From Nocardioides sp. URHA0020 (lineage in GTDB: Bacteria; Actinomycetota; Actinomycetes; Propionibacteriales; Nocardioidaceae), in NCBI RefSeq assembly GCF_000620705.1, contig NZ_KK211167.1:464548-528547 (forward strand): a DNA stretch of 64,000 bases, written 5' to 3'. Position numbers and translations under genes: made by a program. A model generated the notes under the pieces. The model was not told the origin of the DNA, ran no database searches, and was given only the letters and a program-made list of their open reading frames with translations. This document shows, piece by piece, positions 26,913 to 35,925 of the stretch (the first letter of the stretch is position 1; each line of letters opens with the position of its first letter).

Positions 26913-27932
26913 GTGAACCCCGTGAGCCAGCAGCCGGCCCGCCCGCGGGCGACCCTGAGTGACATCAGCTCCCGCGCGTGGGAGCACCCCGCCGACCAGG
27001 GGGCGCTGGTCGCGCTACGCAAGCTCAAGGGCTTCGACTCCCTGCTCAAGGCGATCTCGGGGATGTTCAACGAGCGCGCCGTGCGGCTGGTCTTCCTCGG
27101 CTCGGCGATCCGCGCCGACGAGCGGCAGTTCCCGCGGCTGCACCGGATCCTGGGCGAGGTCGGTCGCACGCTCGACGCCCCGGAGCTGCCCGAGCTGTAC
27201 GTCGTGGCCAACCCCGTCCCGGGTGCGCTCACCATCGGCATGAACAAGCCCTTCATCGTGCTCAACTCGGGCCTCGTCGACCTGCTCGACGACGAGGAGC
27301 TGCGCTTCGCCGTCGCCCACGAGCTCGGCCACGCGATGAGCGGGCACGCGGTCTACCAGACGATGCTGCAGCGGCTGCTGCAGTTCAGCGGGGTGCTGAC
27401 CGCGATCCCCCTGACCGGGCTGGGCATCCGGGCGATCGTCGCCGCGCTCTACGAGTGGTCGCGCAAGTCCGAGCTGTCCGCCGACCGGGCCGGGCTGCTC
27501 GCGACCCAGGACCCGGCGACGGCCTTCCGGGTGCACATGAAGCTCGCCAGCGGCGGTCACCTCGACGACCTCGACCCGACGTCGTTCTTCGCGCAGGGTC
27601 AGGAGTACGACGACGCCGACCTCCGCGACTCCGTGCTCAAGCTGCTGCTCGTCGAGAACCGGTCGCACCCGTTCCTCGTCGTCCGGGCCACCGAGCTGCG
27701 GCGCTGGGTCGACTCGGGTGACTACACCGCGATCCTGACCGGCACCTACCCGAAGCGTCAGGACGACGACCAGGCCAAGCTGTCCGACGCGGCCAAGGCG
27801 GCCGCGCGCAGCTACTCCGAGAGCTTCAAGCAGAGCCAGGACGCGGTCGGCAAGATGGTGCACGAGGTGGCCGGCGTGCTGGGCAGCGTGAAGCTGTGGC
27901 TGGACGACACCTTCCGCAAGGGCGAAGACTGA
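26913..27932 (+). CDS. M48-family metallopeptidase
   Basis: Zinc peptidase of the HtpX/Ste24-like M48 family, about 339 residues. The zinc motif HELGH (136-140) sits in FAVAHELGHAMSGH, with the third ligand in SELSADRAGLL, as in the family (ExxxD). A hydrophobic segment (LLQFSGVLTAIPLTGLGIRAIVAAL) between them suggests membrane association. The C-terminal 100 residues are charged and helical. Two GTG codons (26913, 26922) can serve as start and neither has a strong ribosome site. Likely a quality-control protease. Confidence 0.85.
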   Translation: MNPVSQQPARPRATLSDISSRAWEHPADQGALVALRKLKGFDSLLKAISGMFNERAVRLVFLGSAIRADERQFPRLHRILGEVGRTLDAPELPELYVVANPVPGALTIGMNKPFIVLNSGLVDLLDDEELRFAVAHELGHAMSGHAVYQTMLQRLLQFSGVLTAIPLTGLGIRAIVAALYEWSRKSELSADRAGLLATQDPATAFRVHMKLASGGHLDDLDPTSFFAQGQEYDDADLRDSVLKLLLVENRSHPFLVVRATELRRWVDSGDYTAILTGTYPKRQDDDQAKLSDAAKAAARSYSESFKQSQDAVGKMVHEVAGVLGSVKLWLDDTFRKGED

Positions 27933-27970
27933 GCAGTTCAGGAACGTCCCTGCCCGGGTAGGAGACCGCC

Positions 27971-29446
27971 ATGAGCGTTGACGCCGGACCCAGACCGACC
28001 CTCGGCCAGCAGCTCGTACGACGCAAGCCGATCAGGCGCCAGAGCGAGCCGCACGACGGCCCGGACCTCAAGCGCAGCTTCGGCACCTTCCAGCTGATGA
28101 TGTTCGGCGTTGGCGCGACCGTCGGCACCGGCATCTTCTTCGTGCTCCAGGAGGCCGTGCCCGACAGCGGCCCGGCGGTGATCATCTCGTTCCTGGTGGC
28201 CGGTCTCGGCGCGGGGCTGTCCGCGCTGTGCTACGCCGAGGTCGCCAGCGCGATCCCGGTCAGCGGCTCGACGTACTCCTACGCCTACCACGCGCTCGGC
28301 GAGCTGGTCGCGATGGTGATCGCGGCCTGCGTCCTGCTCGAGTACGGCGTCTCGAGTGCCGCGGTCGCGGTCGGCTGGAGCGGCTACTTCAACGAGCTGC
28401 TCGACAACCTCTTCGGCTTCTCGCTGCCCGACGCGCTGTCCTACTCGCCGATCCCGTACGAGGACAACACCACCGGGCTGATCAACCTGCCCGCCGTGGT
28501 GCTCGTGATGATGTGCATGGTGCTGCTGATCCGGGGCGCCAGCGAGTCGGCCCGGGTCAACACGGTGATGGTGCTGATCAAGCTCGGCGTGCTGCTGATG
28601 TTCGTGGTGATCGGCCTGACCGCGTGGAACGGCGACCACTTCGACGGCTTCTGGGACAAGGGCGCCGCCGGCATCTCCGCGGCCGCCGCGACCATCTTCT
28701 TCTCGTTCATCGGCCTGGACGCGGTGTCGACCGCGGGGGAGGAGGTGCGCGACCCGCAGAAGGCGCTGCCCCGCGCCATCATGGGCGCGCTCGCTGTGGT
28801 GGTCACCGTCTACGTGCTGGTGGCGATCGCCGGTCTGTCGGCCCAGCCGGCGTCGGAGTTCTCCGACCCCGACCAGCAGGACGCCGGTCTCTCGGTGATC
28901 CTGGAGAACGTGACGGGCCACGCCGCGTGGGGCACCGTGCTCGCCGCCGGCGCGGTGATCTCGATCTTCTCGGTGACGCTGGTGACCCTCTACGGCCAGA
29001 CCCGGATCCTCTTCGCGATCGGCCGCGACGGGATGCTGCCGGAGAGGTTCTCCTCGGTGAACCCGCGCACGCTGACGCCGACCTTCAACACCGTCGTGGT
29101 CGCGATCGTGGTCGCGCTGATCGGCGGGTTCGTCCCGGCCGACTACCTGTGGGACACCGTGTCGATCGGCACCCTGATGGCCTTCATCGTGGTCGCGCTG
29201 GGCGTGATGGTGCTGCGCCGCACGCAGCCCGACCTCGAGCGTCCCTTCCGGGTGCCGCTCTTCCCGGTCACCCCGTTGCTGACGATCGCGGTCTGCATCT
29301 ACATCCTGTCCGGGCTGGCGGCGATCACCTGGCTGATCTTCGGTTGCTGGCTCGCGGTGGTGCTGGCCTTCTACTTCGCCTGGGGCCGGCGCCACGCCGC
29401 GCTCAACCGCGGCGTCGTCGCGGACACGGAGATCCCCGAGTCATGA
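27971..29446 (+). CDS. APC-superfamily amino acid permease (CAT type)
   Basis: Cationic/branched amino-acid transporter-like permease, 491 residues with about twelve to fourteen helices. The first helix has the APC substrate motif GVGATVGTGIFFVL, and helix 6 has FFSFIGLDAVSTAGEEVRDPQKALPRAI, both diagnostic. C-terminal helices follow RRTQPDLERPFRVP, typical of CAT/YfnA proteins. GGAG lies about 7 bases before the ATG. Its stop overlaps the start of a tandem Usp gene, a pairing often seen for APC permeases, where Usp proteins may modulate transport. Confidence 0.93.
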   Translation: MSVDAGPRPTLGQQLVRRKPIRRQSEPHDGPDLKRSFGTFQLMMFGVGATVGTGIFFVLQEAVPDSGPAVIISFLVAGLGAGLSALCYAEVASAIPVSGSTYSYAYHALGELVAMVIAACVLLEYGVSSAAVAVGWSGYFNELLDNLFGFSLPDALSYSPIPYEDNTTGLINLPAVVLVMMCMVLLIRGASESARVNTVMVLIKLGVLLMFVVIGLTAWNGDHFDGFWDKGAAGISAAAATIFFSFIGLDAVSTAGEEVRDPQKALPRAIMGALAVVVTVYVLVAIAGLSAQPASEFSDPDQQDAGLSVILENVTGHAAWGTVLAAGAVISIFSVTLVTLYGQTRILFAIGRDGMLPERFSSVNPRTLTPTFNTVVVAIVVALIGGFVPADYLWDTVSIGTLMAFIVVALGVMVLRRTQPDLERPFRVPLFPVTPLLTIAVCIYILSGLAAITWLIFGCWLAVVLAFYFAWGRRHAALNRGVVADTEIPES

Positions 29447-30318
29447 CGATCGTCGTCGGGCACCCCACCCGCACCCACGACCGCGCGGCCATCTCCCTCG
29501 GCGCCATGCTCGGCCGCTCGCTCGGCACCGACCTGCTCGTCGTGTCGGTCGTGCCGGCACCGTGGCCGACGCTGGTGGCGGGCAACGTCGACAAGGAGTA
29601 CGCCGCGTGGTCGCGCGAGGCAGGGGCGAAGGCCGTGGCCGACGCGGAGCGGGTGCTCGGCGAGGTCGCGGCCGACCTGGACACGCGCGCGGTCGCCGTG
29701 CCGGGGAGGTCGGTCCCCGTGGCGCTGCTCGAGCAGGCCCGCCTGGTCGACGCCGGCCTCGTGGTCGTGGGCTCGGCCGAGGACGGCGACTGGGACCGGG
29801 TGGCGCTCGGCTCGACCGCGGACCACCTCCTGCACACCGCGCACGTGCCGGTCGCCGTGGCGCCCAAGGGGTTCGCCACGCACGCCGTACCCCGCTTCGG
29901 CAGGGCCACCTGCGCCTTCCGCGCCGACCGCAGCTCGCAGGACGTGCTGCGCCGGACCACCGAGATCTGCACCGAGGCCGGGGCCGCCGTGCGGATCGCC
30001 ACCTTCGGCGTCCTGGGCAAGACCATGTACCCGCCCGAGGTCCGGGGCGAGCAGGACGTCCTCGACTCCTTCGTCGAGCAGGCCGAGCGGGCGCTGGCCA
30101 CGGCGGCCGCGGCCACCGGTCTGCGCGAGGTCGACCACGTCGTCGCGACCGGGCGGGACTGGGCCCAGGCGGTCAGCCGGCTCGAGTGGCGCCACGACGA
30201 CGTGCTGGTCCTCGGGTCGTCCCCGCGCGGCATGTTGGCCCGGGTCTTCGTGGGGTCGCACGCGAGCCGGATCATCCGGCACAGCCCCGTGCCCGTCGTG
30301 GTCGTGCCGGAGACGTGA
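29443..30318 (+). CDS. Tandem universal stress protein
   Basis: Cytosolic protein of 291 residues made of two Usp repeats. The first half ends with LGSTADHLLHTAHVPVAVAPKG and the second with GSHASRIIRHSPVPVVVVPE, the family C-terminal motif. The ATP-type G2xG9xGS/T pattern is only partly kept in the first half (VVGSAEDGDWDRVALGSTADH). Translation is coupled to the amino-acid permease (ATGA), so it may regulate uptake. The stop overlaps the next small gene as GTGA. Confidence 0.9.
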   Translation: MTIVVGHPTRTHDRAAISLGAMLGRSLGTDLLVVSVVPAPWPTLVAGNVDKEYAAWSREAGAKAVADAERVLGEVAADLDTRAVAVPGRSVPVALLEQARLVDAGLVVVGSAEDGDWDRVALGSTADHLLHTAHVPVAVAPKGFATHAVPRFGRATCAFRADRSSQDVLRRTTEICTEAGAAVRIATFGVLGKTMYPPEVRGEQDVLDSFVEQAERALATAAAATGLREVDHVVATGRDWAQAVSRLEWRHDDVLVLGSSPRGMLARVFVGSHASRIIRHSPVPVVVVPET

Positions 30319-30566
30319 GCTCGCTGCGCGCCCTGGTCGAGCGGGTGCCGGACGGCTGGTCGGAGGCGTCGTACGCCGGTCGCCGCTACGGCGTCACGAA
30401 GGTGGCGCGCGCCGACGGCCGGGCGATCTCGGTCTACGCCGAGGAGCTCGGCGGCACCGACGTGGTCAGCACCAACGTCTACGTCACCGGCGGCAGTGAG
30501 GAGCTCCGACCCTGCGAGATGCCGGCTGCGAAGGTGCTGGCCTTCCTGCGGGACGCCACGTTCTGA
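30315..30566 (+). CDS. Small conserved protein (83 residues)
   Basis: GTG start overlapping the Usp stop. The sequence contains VPDGWSEASYAGRRYGVTKVARADGR, VYAEELGGTDVVSTNVYV and CEMPAAKVLAFL. Similar short proteins occur in Nocardioides-type genomes, sometimes with a peptide-methionine sulfoxide reductase label; I see no Msr catalytic motif and would not transfer that function. One cysteine near the C terminus. Function unknown. It ends 6 bp before the stop of the convergent dtd gene. Confidence 0.7.
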   Translation: MSSLRALVERVPDGWSEASYAGRRYGVTKVARADGRAISVYAEELGGTDVVSTNVYVTGGSEELRPCEMPAAKVLAFLRDATF

Positions 30567-30572
30567 CGCTCG

Positions 30573-31004
30573 TCAGCGGGGGCTGTCGAGCACCAGCGTG
30601 ATCGGCCCGTCGTTGACCGAGACGACCTGCATGTCGGCGCCGAAGGCGCCGGTCTCCACGTGGGCACCGAGCGCGCGCAGCGAGGCGCAGACCGCGTCGT
30701 AGAGGGGCTCGGAGACGGGCCCGGGCGCGGCGGCCTGCCACGTGGGACGCCGACCCTTGCGGGCGTCGCCGTACAGCGTGAACTGGCTGACGACGAGCAC
30801 CGGCGCCGCGACGTCGGAGGCGGACCGCTCCTCGCGCAGGAGGCGCAGGTCCCAGATCTTGCGAGCCATCCAGGCGACGTCGGCGGCAGCGTCGTCGTGC
30901 GTGACGCCGAGGTAGACCAGCAGCCCGGGGCCCTCGATCGCGCCGACGGTGGCACCGTCGACGGTGACCTGCGCACCGAGGACGCGCTGGACGACGGCGC
31001 GCAT
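30573..31004 (-). CDS. dtd: D-aminoacyl-tRNA deacylase
   Basis: Removes D-amino acids mischarged onto tRNA, a translation proofreading enzyme. 143 residues, standard DTD length, starting with [17 protein letters not shown]. Both active-site motifs are present: SQFTLYGD and the C-terminal [10 protein letters not shown], a form of the Gly-Pro motif. The ATG at 31004 is the canonical start. Last gene of a minus-strand set after the two aldolase genes (13-bp gap), with which it has no obvious functional link. Confidence 0.95.
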   Translation of the reverse strand: MRAVVQRVLGAQVTVDGATVGAIEGPGLLVYLGVTHDDAAADVAWMARKIWDLRLLREERSASDVAAPVLVVSQFTLYGDARKGRRPTWQAAAPGPVSEPLYDAVCASLRALGAHVETGAFGADMQVVSVNDGPITLVLDSPR

Positions 31005-31017
31005 CAGCTCCGCTCCG

Positions 31018-31884
31018 TCACGGCGCGAGGGCCTGGACGGCTTCGTGGATGCTGAGCGTGCGCCGGGCGGACTCGACGTGGAGGCTCTCGACCATCCGCC
31101 CGCGGTAGGTGACCACACCGGACCCGCGACCGTCCTCGAACGCCTGGATCAGTCCACGTGCCTCCTCGACCGCCTGCTCGCTCGGCGCGAAGGCGGCGTT
31201 GGCGCCCTCGACCTGACCGGGGTGGATCAGCGTCTTGCCGTCGAAGCCCATCTGGCGGCCCTGCTCGCACTCGGCCAGGAAGCCGTCGACGTCCTTCACG
31301 TCGTTGTAGACGCCGTCGAGGATCGAGATGCCGGCGGCACGGGCGGCGAGCAGCGCCGTGTGCAGGCTGGGGACGATCGGGGCTCGGCCGGGCACGTGCT
31401 CGGCGTACAGCTCCTTGACCAGGTCGTTGGTGCCCATCACGAGGCAGCTCAACCGGTCCGAGGCGCGAGCGATGCTCAGCACGTCGAGGACGGCGACCGG
31501 GGTCTCGATCATCGCCCAGAGCCGGGTGTGGGCCGGGGCGCCGTACGCCGTCAGGGAGTCGACGAGCCGGACGACCTCGGCGGCGCTGTCGACCTTGGGC
31601 ACGACGACCGCGGCCGGACCGGCCTGGGCGGCGGCGCGGAGGTCGTCGTCGTGCCACTCGGTGCCGATGCCGTTGACGCGGATGGTGAGCGTCCGGCGGC
31701 CGTACTCGCCGCTCGACACGGCCGCCGCGGCGGACTCGCGAGCAGCGGGCTTGGCGTCGGGGGCGACGGCGTCCTCGAGGTCGAGGATCACGGCGTCGAC
31801 CGGCAAGGTCTTGGCCTTCTCGAGAGCCTTGGCGTTGGAGCTCGGCATGTAGAGCACGCTGCGCAGCGGGGTGAAGTCGCTCAT
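31018..31884 (-). CDS. HpcH/CitE-family aldolase (CoA ester lyase)
   Basis: CitE-like lyase of 288 residues. Family blocks are [30 protein letters not shown] (metal-binding Asp/Glu), [25 protein letters not shown] (metal Glu) and [17 protein letters not shown]. Such enzymes cleave or form (S)-citramalyl-, malyl- or beta-methylmalyl-CoA type esters; stand-alone actinobacterial members are often citramalyl-CoA lyases. The ATG at 31884 lies two bases after the stop of a second, longer HpcH paralogue, so the pair forms one unit downstream of a 3-hydroxyacyl-CoA dehydrogenase gene. Confidence 0.9.
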   Translation of the reverse strand: MSDFTPLRSVLYMPSSNAKALEKAKTLPVDAVILDLEDAVAPDAKPAARESAAAAVSSGEYGRRTLTIRVNGIGTEWHDDDLRAAAQAGPAAVVVPKVDSAAEVVRLVDSLTAYGAPAHTRLWAMIETPVAVLDVLSIARASDRLSCLVMGTNDLVKELYAEHVPGRAPIVPSLHTALLAARAAGISILDGVYNDVKDVDGFLAECEQGRQMGFDGKTLIHPGQVEGANAAFAPSEQAVEEARGLIQAFEDGRGSGVVTYRGRMVESLHVESARRTLSIHEAVQALAP

Positions 31885-31886
31885 GC

Positions 31887-32972
31887 TCAGGCCTCCTCGA
31901 TGGCGTCGTACGCCTTCTTCAGCTCGGGGTCGATCGCCGCGAGCTGCTCGGCGAGCTCCACCATCACCAGGCACTGCTTGAGGGAGGCGTCATCCTCCAT
32001 CTTGCCGTCGAGCATCACCGCGCCCGTGCCGTCGCCCATCGCGGCGGCGACCCGACGAGCGTGGGCGACGTCCTCGACGCTCGGGCTGAAGACCCGGTTG
32101 GCGATCGCGATCTGCTTCGGGTGCAGGCTCCAGGTGCCGACGCAGCCGAGCAGGAAGGCGTTGCGGAACTGGTCCTCGCAGGCGACCACGTCGGCGATGT
32201 CACCGAACGGTCCGTAGTAGGGGTAGATGCCGTGCATGGCGCACGCGTCGACCATCCGGGCGATCGTGTAGTGCCACAGGTCCTGCTGGTACGTCGCGCG
32301 CGCGGCGTCGTAGTCGGTGACGTCGAGCTCGTTCTTGGGCGGGTCCTGGCGCACGAGGTAGCCGGGGTGGCCTCCTCCGACGCGGGTGGTCTTCATCCGG
32401 CGGTCGGCGGCGAGGTCGGCCGGGCCCAGGCTGAGGCCCTGCATGCGCGGGCTGGCGCCGCAGATCTCCTCCACGTTGGCGACGCCGCGAGCGGTCTCCA
32501 GGATCGCGTGCACCAGGATCGGCCGGGTCAGCCCTGCCTTGGCCTCGAGCTGGGCGAGCAGGCGGTCGACGTAGTGGATGTCCTCGGCGCCCTGGACCTT
32601 CGGCACCATGATCACGTCGAGCTTGTCGCCGATCGCGGGCACCAGCGTGGTGAGGTCGTCGAGGGCCCACGGGCTGTCGAGCGAGTTGATCCGCGTCCAC
32701 AGCTGGGTGGGGCCGAACGAGGTCTCCGTCGCGATCTTCACGAGACCCTCGCGGGCGGCGACCTTGTTGTCGGCCTTCACCGCGTCCTCGAGGTTGCCGA
32801 GCAGGACGTCGACGGTGCCGACCATGTCCGGGATCTTCGCCGCCATCTTGAGGTTGCTCGGGTCGAAGAAGTGGATGGCCCGGCTCGGGCGCGCCGGGAT
32901 CTCCGTCAGGGGCGTCGGGGCCCCCACGGCCAGGGGTCGGAAGAAGTCCTTCGGGCTCTGGGATCCGCTCAT
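31887..32972 (-). CDS. HpcH/HpaI aldolase, malyl-CoA lyase-like
   Basis: Longer paralogue of the adjacent CitE protein, 361 residues. It has [17 protein letters not shown], with Asn where CitE shows Asp (LDLEDAV), [56 protein letters not shown] and [17 protein letters not shown]. Insertions such as [20 protein letters not shown] are typical of the malyl-CoA/beta-methylmalyl-CoA lyase subgroup. It probably acts with the CitE protein and the dehydrogenase on C4-C5 CoA esters. A dyad at 32983-33000 sits just upstream. Confidence 0.85.
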   Translation of the reverse strand: MSGSQSPKDFFRPLAVGAPTPLTEIPARPSRAIHFFDPSNLKMAAKIPDMVGTVDVLLGNLEDAVKADNKVAAREGLVKIATETSFGPTQLWTRINSLDSPWALDDLTTLVPAIGDKLDVIMVPKVQGAEDIHYVDRLLAQLEAKAGLTRPILVHAILETARGVANVEEICGASPRMQGLSLGPADLAADRRMKTTRVGGGHPGYLVRQDPPKNELDVTDYDAARATYQQDLWHYTIARMVDACAMHGIYPYYGPFGDIADVVACEDQFRNAFLLGCVGTWSLHPKQIAIANRVFSPSVEDVAHARRVAAAMGDGTGAVMLDGKMEDDASLKQCLVMVELAEQLAAIDPELKKAYDAIEEA

Positions 32973-32982
32973 GTGGCGGAAC

Positions 32983-33000
32983 GTAGCAGCGGACTGCTAC
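32983..33000. promoter_or_regulatory. GTAGCA-N6-TGCTAC dyad before the aldolase pair
   Basis: Perfect 6-bp arms around a 6-bp spacer, 10 bp upstream of the malyl-CoA lyase-like start, in the 52-bp gap behind the dehydrogenase gene. It could be an operator or an RNA hairpin near the ribosome site. No regulator gene is adjacent. Confidence 0.35.
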
Positions 33001-33024
33001 TCGCCGGTATGACCGATCTGACAA

Positions 33025-33870
33025 TCACCCGTAGGTGTAGAACCCGCGCCCGGTCTTGCGTCCGAGCAGGCCCGCGTCGACCATCCGGTTGAGCAGCGGC
33101 GGCGCGGCGTACAGCGGCTCCTTGAACTCCTCGTACAGCGACTCGGCGACCGCCTTGGTCGTGTCGAGGCCGATCAGGTCGGCCAGCGCGAGCGGGCCCT
33201 GGGGGTGCGCCGCACCGAGCACCAGCCCGCGGTCGATGTCCTCGGCGGAGGCGAAGCCCGACTCGAACATCCGGATCGCGGAGAGGATGAAGGGGATCAG
33301 CAGTGCGTTGACCACGAAGCCGGCACGGTCCTGGCAGTCGATCGCCTGCTTGCCCAGTGACCCCTCCACCCAGGCGCGCGAGCGCGCGGTGGTGTCGGGC
33401 GAGGTCAGCAGCGACGGGACGAGCTCGACGAGCTGGAGCACCGGCACCGGGTTGAAGAAGTGGATGCCGATGACCTGGGTCGGGCGCGTGGTGACGACGC
33501 CGAGCTTCATGATCGGGATCGACGACGTGTTGGAGGCGAGGATCGCGTCCGGGGCCGCCACGATCCGGTCGAGCTCCTTGAACAGGGCGACCTTGGCCGC
33601 CTCGTCCTCCACGATCGCCTCGACGACGATGTCGCGGTCGGCGGCGGCGCCCAGGTCGGTCTCCACCCGGATCAGCCCCAGCACGTCGGACGCGGAGTCG
33701 ATCTTGCCCTTCGCCTCGGCGCGCTGCAACGACTTCTCCAGGCGGCCGAGCGCGGCCTTCCCGGCCTCCTCGTTGGACTCGATCACGATGACGTCGTGCC
33801 CGGCGCGGGCGCTCACCTCGGCGATCCCCGACCCCATCAGGCCACCGCCGACCACTGCCACGTTCTCCAT
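33025..33870 (-). CDS. 3-hydroxyacyl-CoA (3-hydroxybutyryl-CoA) dehydrogenase
   Basis: NAD-dependent dehydrogenase of 281 residues, the length of short-chain 3-hydroxybutyryl-CoA dehydrogenases. The Rossmann motif GGGLMGSGIAEVSARAGHDV begins at residue 8. The catalytic block is SNTSSIPI...VIGIHFFNPVPVLQLVE with the active-site His, and RAGFVVNALLIPFI and LGAAHPQGPLALADLIGLDT complete the C-terminal domain. It precedes the HpcH/CitE aldolase pair on the same strand with a 52-bp gap. Acts in fatty-acid or butanoate metabolism. Confidence 0.95.
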   Translation of the reverse strand: MENVAVVGGGLMGSGIAEVSARAGHDVIVIESNEEAGKAALGRLEKSLQRAEAKGKIDSASDVLGLIRVETDLGAAADRDIVVEAIVEDEAAKVALFKELDRIVAAPDAILASNTSSIPIMKLGVVTTRPTQVIGIHFFNPVPVLQLVELVPSLLTSPDTTARSRAWVEGSLGKQAIDCQDRAGFVVNALLIPFILSAIRMFESGFASAEDIDRGLVLGAAHPQGPLALADLIGLDTTKAVAESLYEEFKEPLYAAPPLLNRMVDAGLLGRKTGRGFYTYG

Positions 33871-33897
33871 GTGTCTCCCTCTCAGGGCCGCTGGCCG

Positions 33898-34434
33898 TCA
33901 GCGTCGATTCCACCAGTGCCGGCGTCGGGGTGGCACGGCGGGCTCGCTCCGGGGCACGCGGCGGGCGGCCTGGCGCTCCCGCCAGGCCTCGACGGTCGCC
34001 TCGACGTCGCGCGGCATGGTGATCAGCGGCGGCCCTGCCGAGAGGGAGTACCGGGCCCGGATCACCCGCTCGTTGAAGTCCTCCACCTCGCGGCGCACCT
34101 CGCGCTCGACGTTGATGGTGTCGAGCCGGGCGTCGAGCTCGGCGTCCTCCTTGCGCAGCGCGATGCTGGGCGGGAGCACGGCGATCCGCTCGCGCTCGAC
34201 CAGCTTCTTGAGCCACCAGTCCGGGTCGTGCTCGCCGCCGAGGCCCTCGATCGGCTTGCCGGCGCCGGGCAGGTTGTCGAACTCGCCCCGCTCCATCGCC
34301 TGGCGGACCTGGAGGTCGACCCAGGTGTGCTGGTGCTGCATCCGCGCGGCCGCGGCGGCCCGGTCGGCCTCGCGGCTGCGCGGCTCGGGCTGGTCCTCAG
34401 GCCGGTCCTGCGGCTGGTTCTCCGGCTGGGGCAT
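33898..34434 (-). CDS. DUF1992 (DnaJ homologue C28-type) protein
   Basis: Cytosolic protein of 178 residues. A Gln/Pro/Arg-rich N terminus precedes the DUF1992 core with TWVDLQVRQAMERGEFDNLPGAGKPI and PDWWLKKLVERERI, the family hallmark shared with human DNAJC28, though there is no J domain. The C terminus is basic (PPRRRHWWNRR). Function is not established for the family. It lies 27 bp from the dehydrogenase start and 27 bp from the MFS stop. Confidence 0.9.
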   Translation of the reverse strand: MPQPENQPQDRPEDQPEPRSREADRAAAAARMQHQHTWVDLQVRQAMERGEFDNLPGAGKPIEGLGGEHDPDWWLKKLVERERIAVLPPSIALRKEDAELDARLDTINVEREVRREVEDFNERVIRARYSLSAGPPLITMPRDVEATVEAWRERQAARRVPRSEPAVPPRRRHWWNRR

Positions 34435-34461
34435 CGGGCATCACCTCCTGCCCGATCGAGT

Positions 34462-35925
34462 CTACGGAACGAGCGGAAGCGCCTCGGCCGGGTCCTCGGC
34501 GACCTGCCTCGGCATCATCAGCAGCGCGCCGGCGGCGACCAGCGCGGCCACGGCGCAGACGGTCCACACGGTGAGGTACCCCGACAGCGGCGCGTGGCCC
34601 TCGGTCGGGTCGTCGATCGACCCGGTGGCCGACAGGGCGATGGCGAAGATCGCGGAGGCGATCGCGCCGCCGATCGTCTTCGTCGCGTTCGTCATGCCGG
34701 TGGCGAAGCCGGTGCGCTCCGGCGGTGCGGCGGCCGCCGCCATCGCGGGCAGGGCGGCGACCAGGGCGCCCGACCCGAGCCCGGCGACCGCCATGTTGAT
34801 CAACGCCTGCCAGGTCTCGTGGTGGAAGGGCAGCCACAGCGCGTACCCGACGGCGACCAGGACCGACGACAGCACCAGGGCGTTGCGCGGGCCGAGGAGC
34901 CGCGCCGTCAGCGGCAGCGTGAAGGCGCCGATCGCGAGGAAGATGACGTAGACGCCGATGAGGGCCGAGACGAAGCTCGCGTCCGCGCCCAGCCCGTAGC
35001 CGGCGACCTCGGGGTCGGTGCGCGCGAAGGTCGACAGCGGGATCTGGGCCCCGAGCACCGACATGCCGAAGAGGAAGGCGGTCAGCTGCACCGGCCACTG
35101 GCCGGGCGTGCCCAGCAGGCGTACGTCGATGATCGGCTCGGCCTGGCCGAGCTCGTAGCGGCCGAAGAGGTAGAGCACCACCAGGCCCAGCACGATCAGC
35201 GCCCAGGGCAGCGCGCTGCCCGGTCCGTCGAGGCGGATGGCGATCAGGCCACCCATCACCAGGGCGATCGAGGAGGTGACCAGCACCAGGCCGCCGACGT
35301 CGATGCCGCCGGTGGCGGTGCCGCCGAGGTCCTCGATGCCGAACCAGATCACGATGAGGCACAGCGTGACCGCGATCGCCGGCAGCATGAGCAGCACCGT
35401 CATCGAGGTGGCCGTGACCAGCGCGCCACTGGTGACCGCCCCGATGATCACGGCCAGCTCGAGGGCGCCCACCAGGATCGCGGCGGAGCGGCGGGTGAGG
35501 TGGTGCTGGCGGCCGGTGCCCGCCGTACGCCGGTGGATGATCGCGACCTCGAGCGGCAGCCACACGACGTACGCGCCCTGGAGCGCGGAGCCGATGAGGA
35601 AGGTCGTGAACGACGGCGCGAACGCCATCACCCACGATCCGAGCGCGGTGATCGCGGTCGAGAGGAGGAGCACCTTCTTGTGGCCGACGAGGTCGCCCAT
35701 CCGGGCCAGCGGGGGCACGACGAGCGCGGCGACGATCAGCTGGGCGGCCTCGAACCAGTTGACGTCCGCGTCGGCGATGTCGAGATGGTCGGCGATGTCG
35801 CTGAAGATCGGGGTGTAGTAGCCCTGCAGGATGCCGCTGGCCAGCTCCACGCAGACGAGGAACCCGACGATCGCGAAGAGCCCCTTGGTCCTCGGGTCGT
35901 TCGCGACGCTCAGGGGTGAGCTCAT
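34462..35925 (-). CDS. MFS transporter (DHA2-like, about 14 helices)
   Basis: Efflux-type major facilitator of 487 residues. Motif A is recognisable in ARMGDLVGHKKVLLLSTAI, and a C-terminal motif in TGFATGMTNATKTIGGAIASAIF resembles the DHA2 family. Fourteen hydrophobic segments can be counted. The ATG overlaps the stop of the M20 peptidase gene upstream (ATGA), so the two are cotranscribed; the transporter could export or import a product of that hydrolase. Substrate unknown. Confidence 0.88.
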   Translation of the reverse strand: MSSPLSVANDPRTKGLFAIVGFLVCVELASGILQGYYTPIFSDIADHLDIADADVNWFEAAQLIVAALVVPPLARMGDLVGHKKVLLLSTAITALGSWVMAFAPSFTTFLIGSALQGAYVVWLPLEVAIIHRRTAGTGRQHHLTRRSAAILVGALELAVIIGAVTSGALVTATSMTVLLMLPAIAVTLCLIVIWFGIEDLGGTATGGIDVGGLVLVTSSIALVMGGLIAIRLDGPGSALPWALIVLGLVVLYLFGRYELGQAEPIIDVRLLGTPGQWPVQLTAFLFGMSVLGAQIPLSTFARTDPEVAGYGLGADASFVSALIGVYVIFLAIGAFTLPLTARLLGPRNALVLSSVLVAVGYALWLPFHHETWQALINMAVAGLGSGALVAALPAMAAAAAPPERTGFATGMTNATKTIGGAIASAIFAIALSATGSIDDPTEGHAPLSGYLTVWTVCAVAALVAAGALLMMPRQVAEDPAEALPLVP

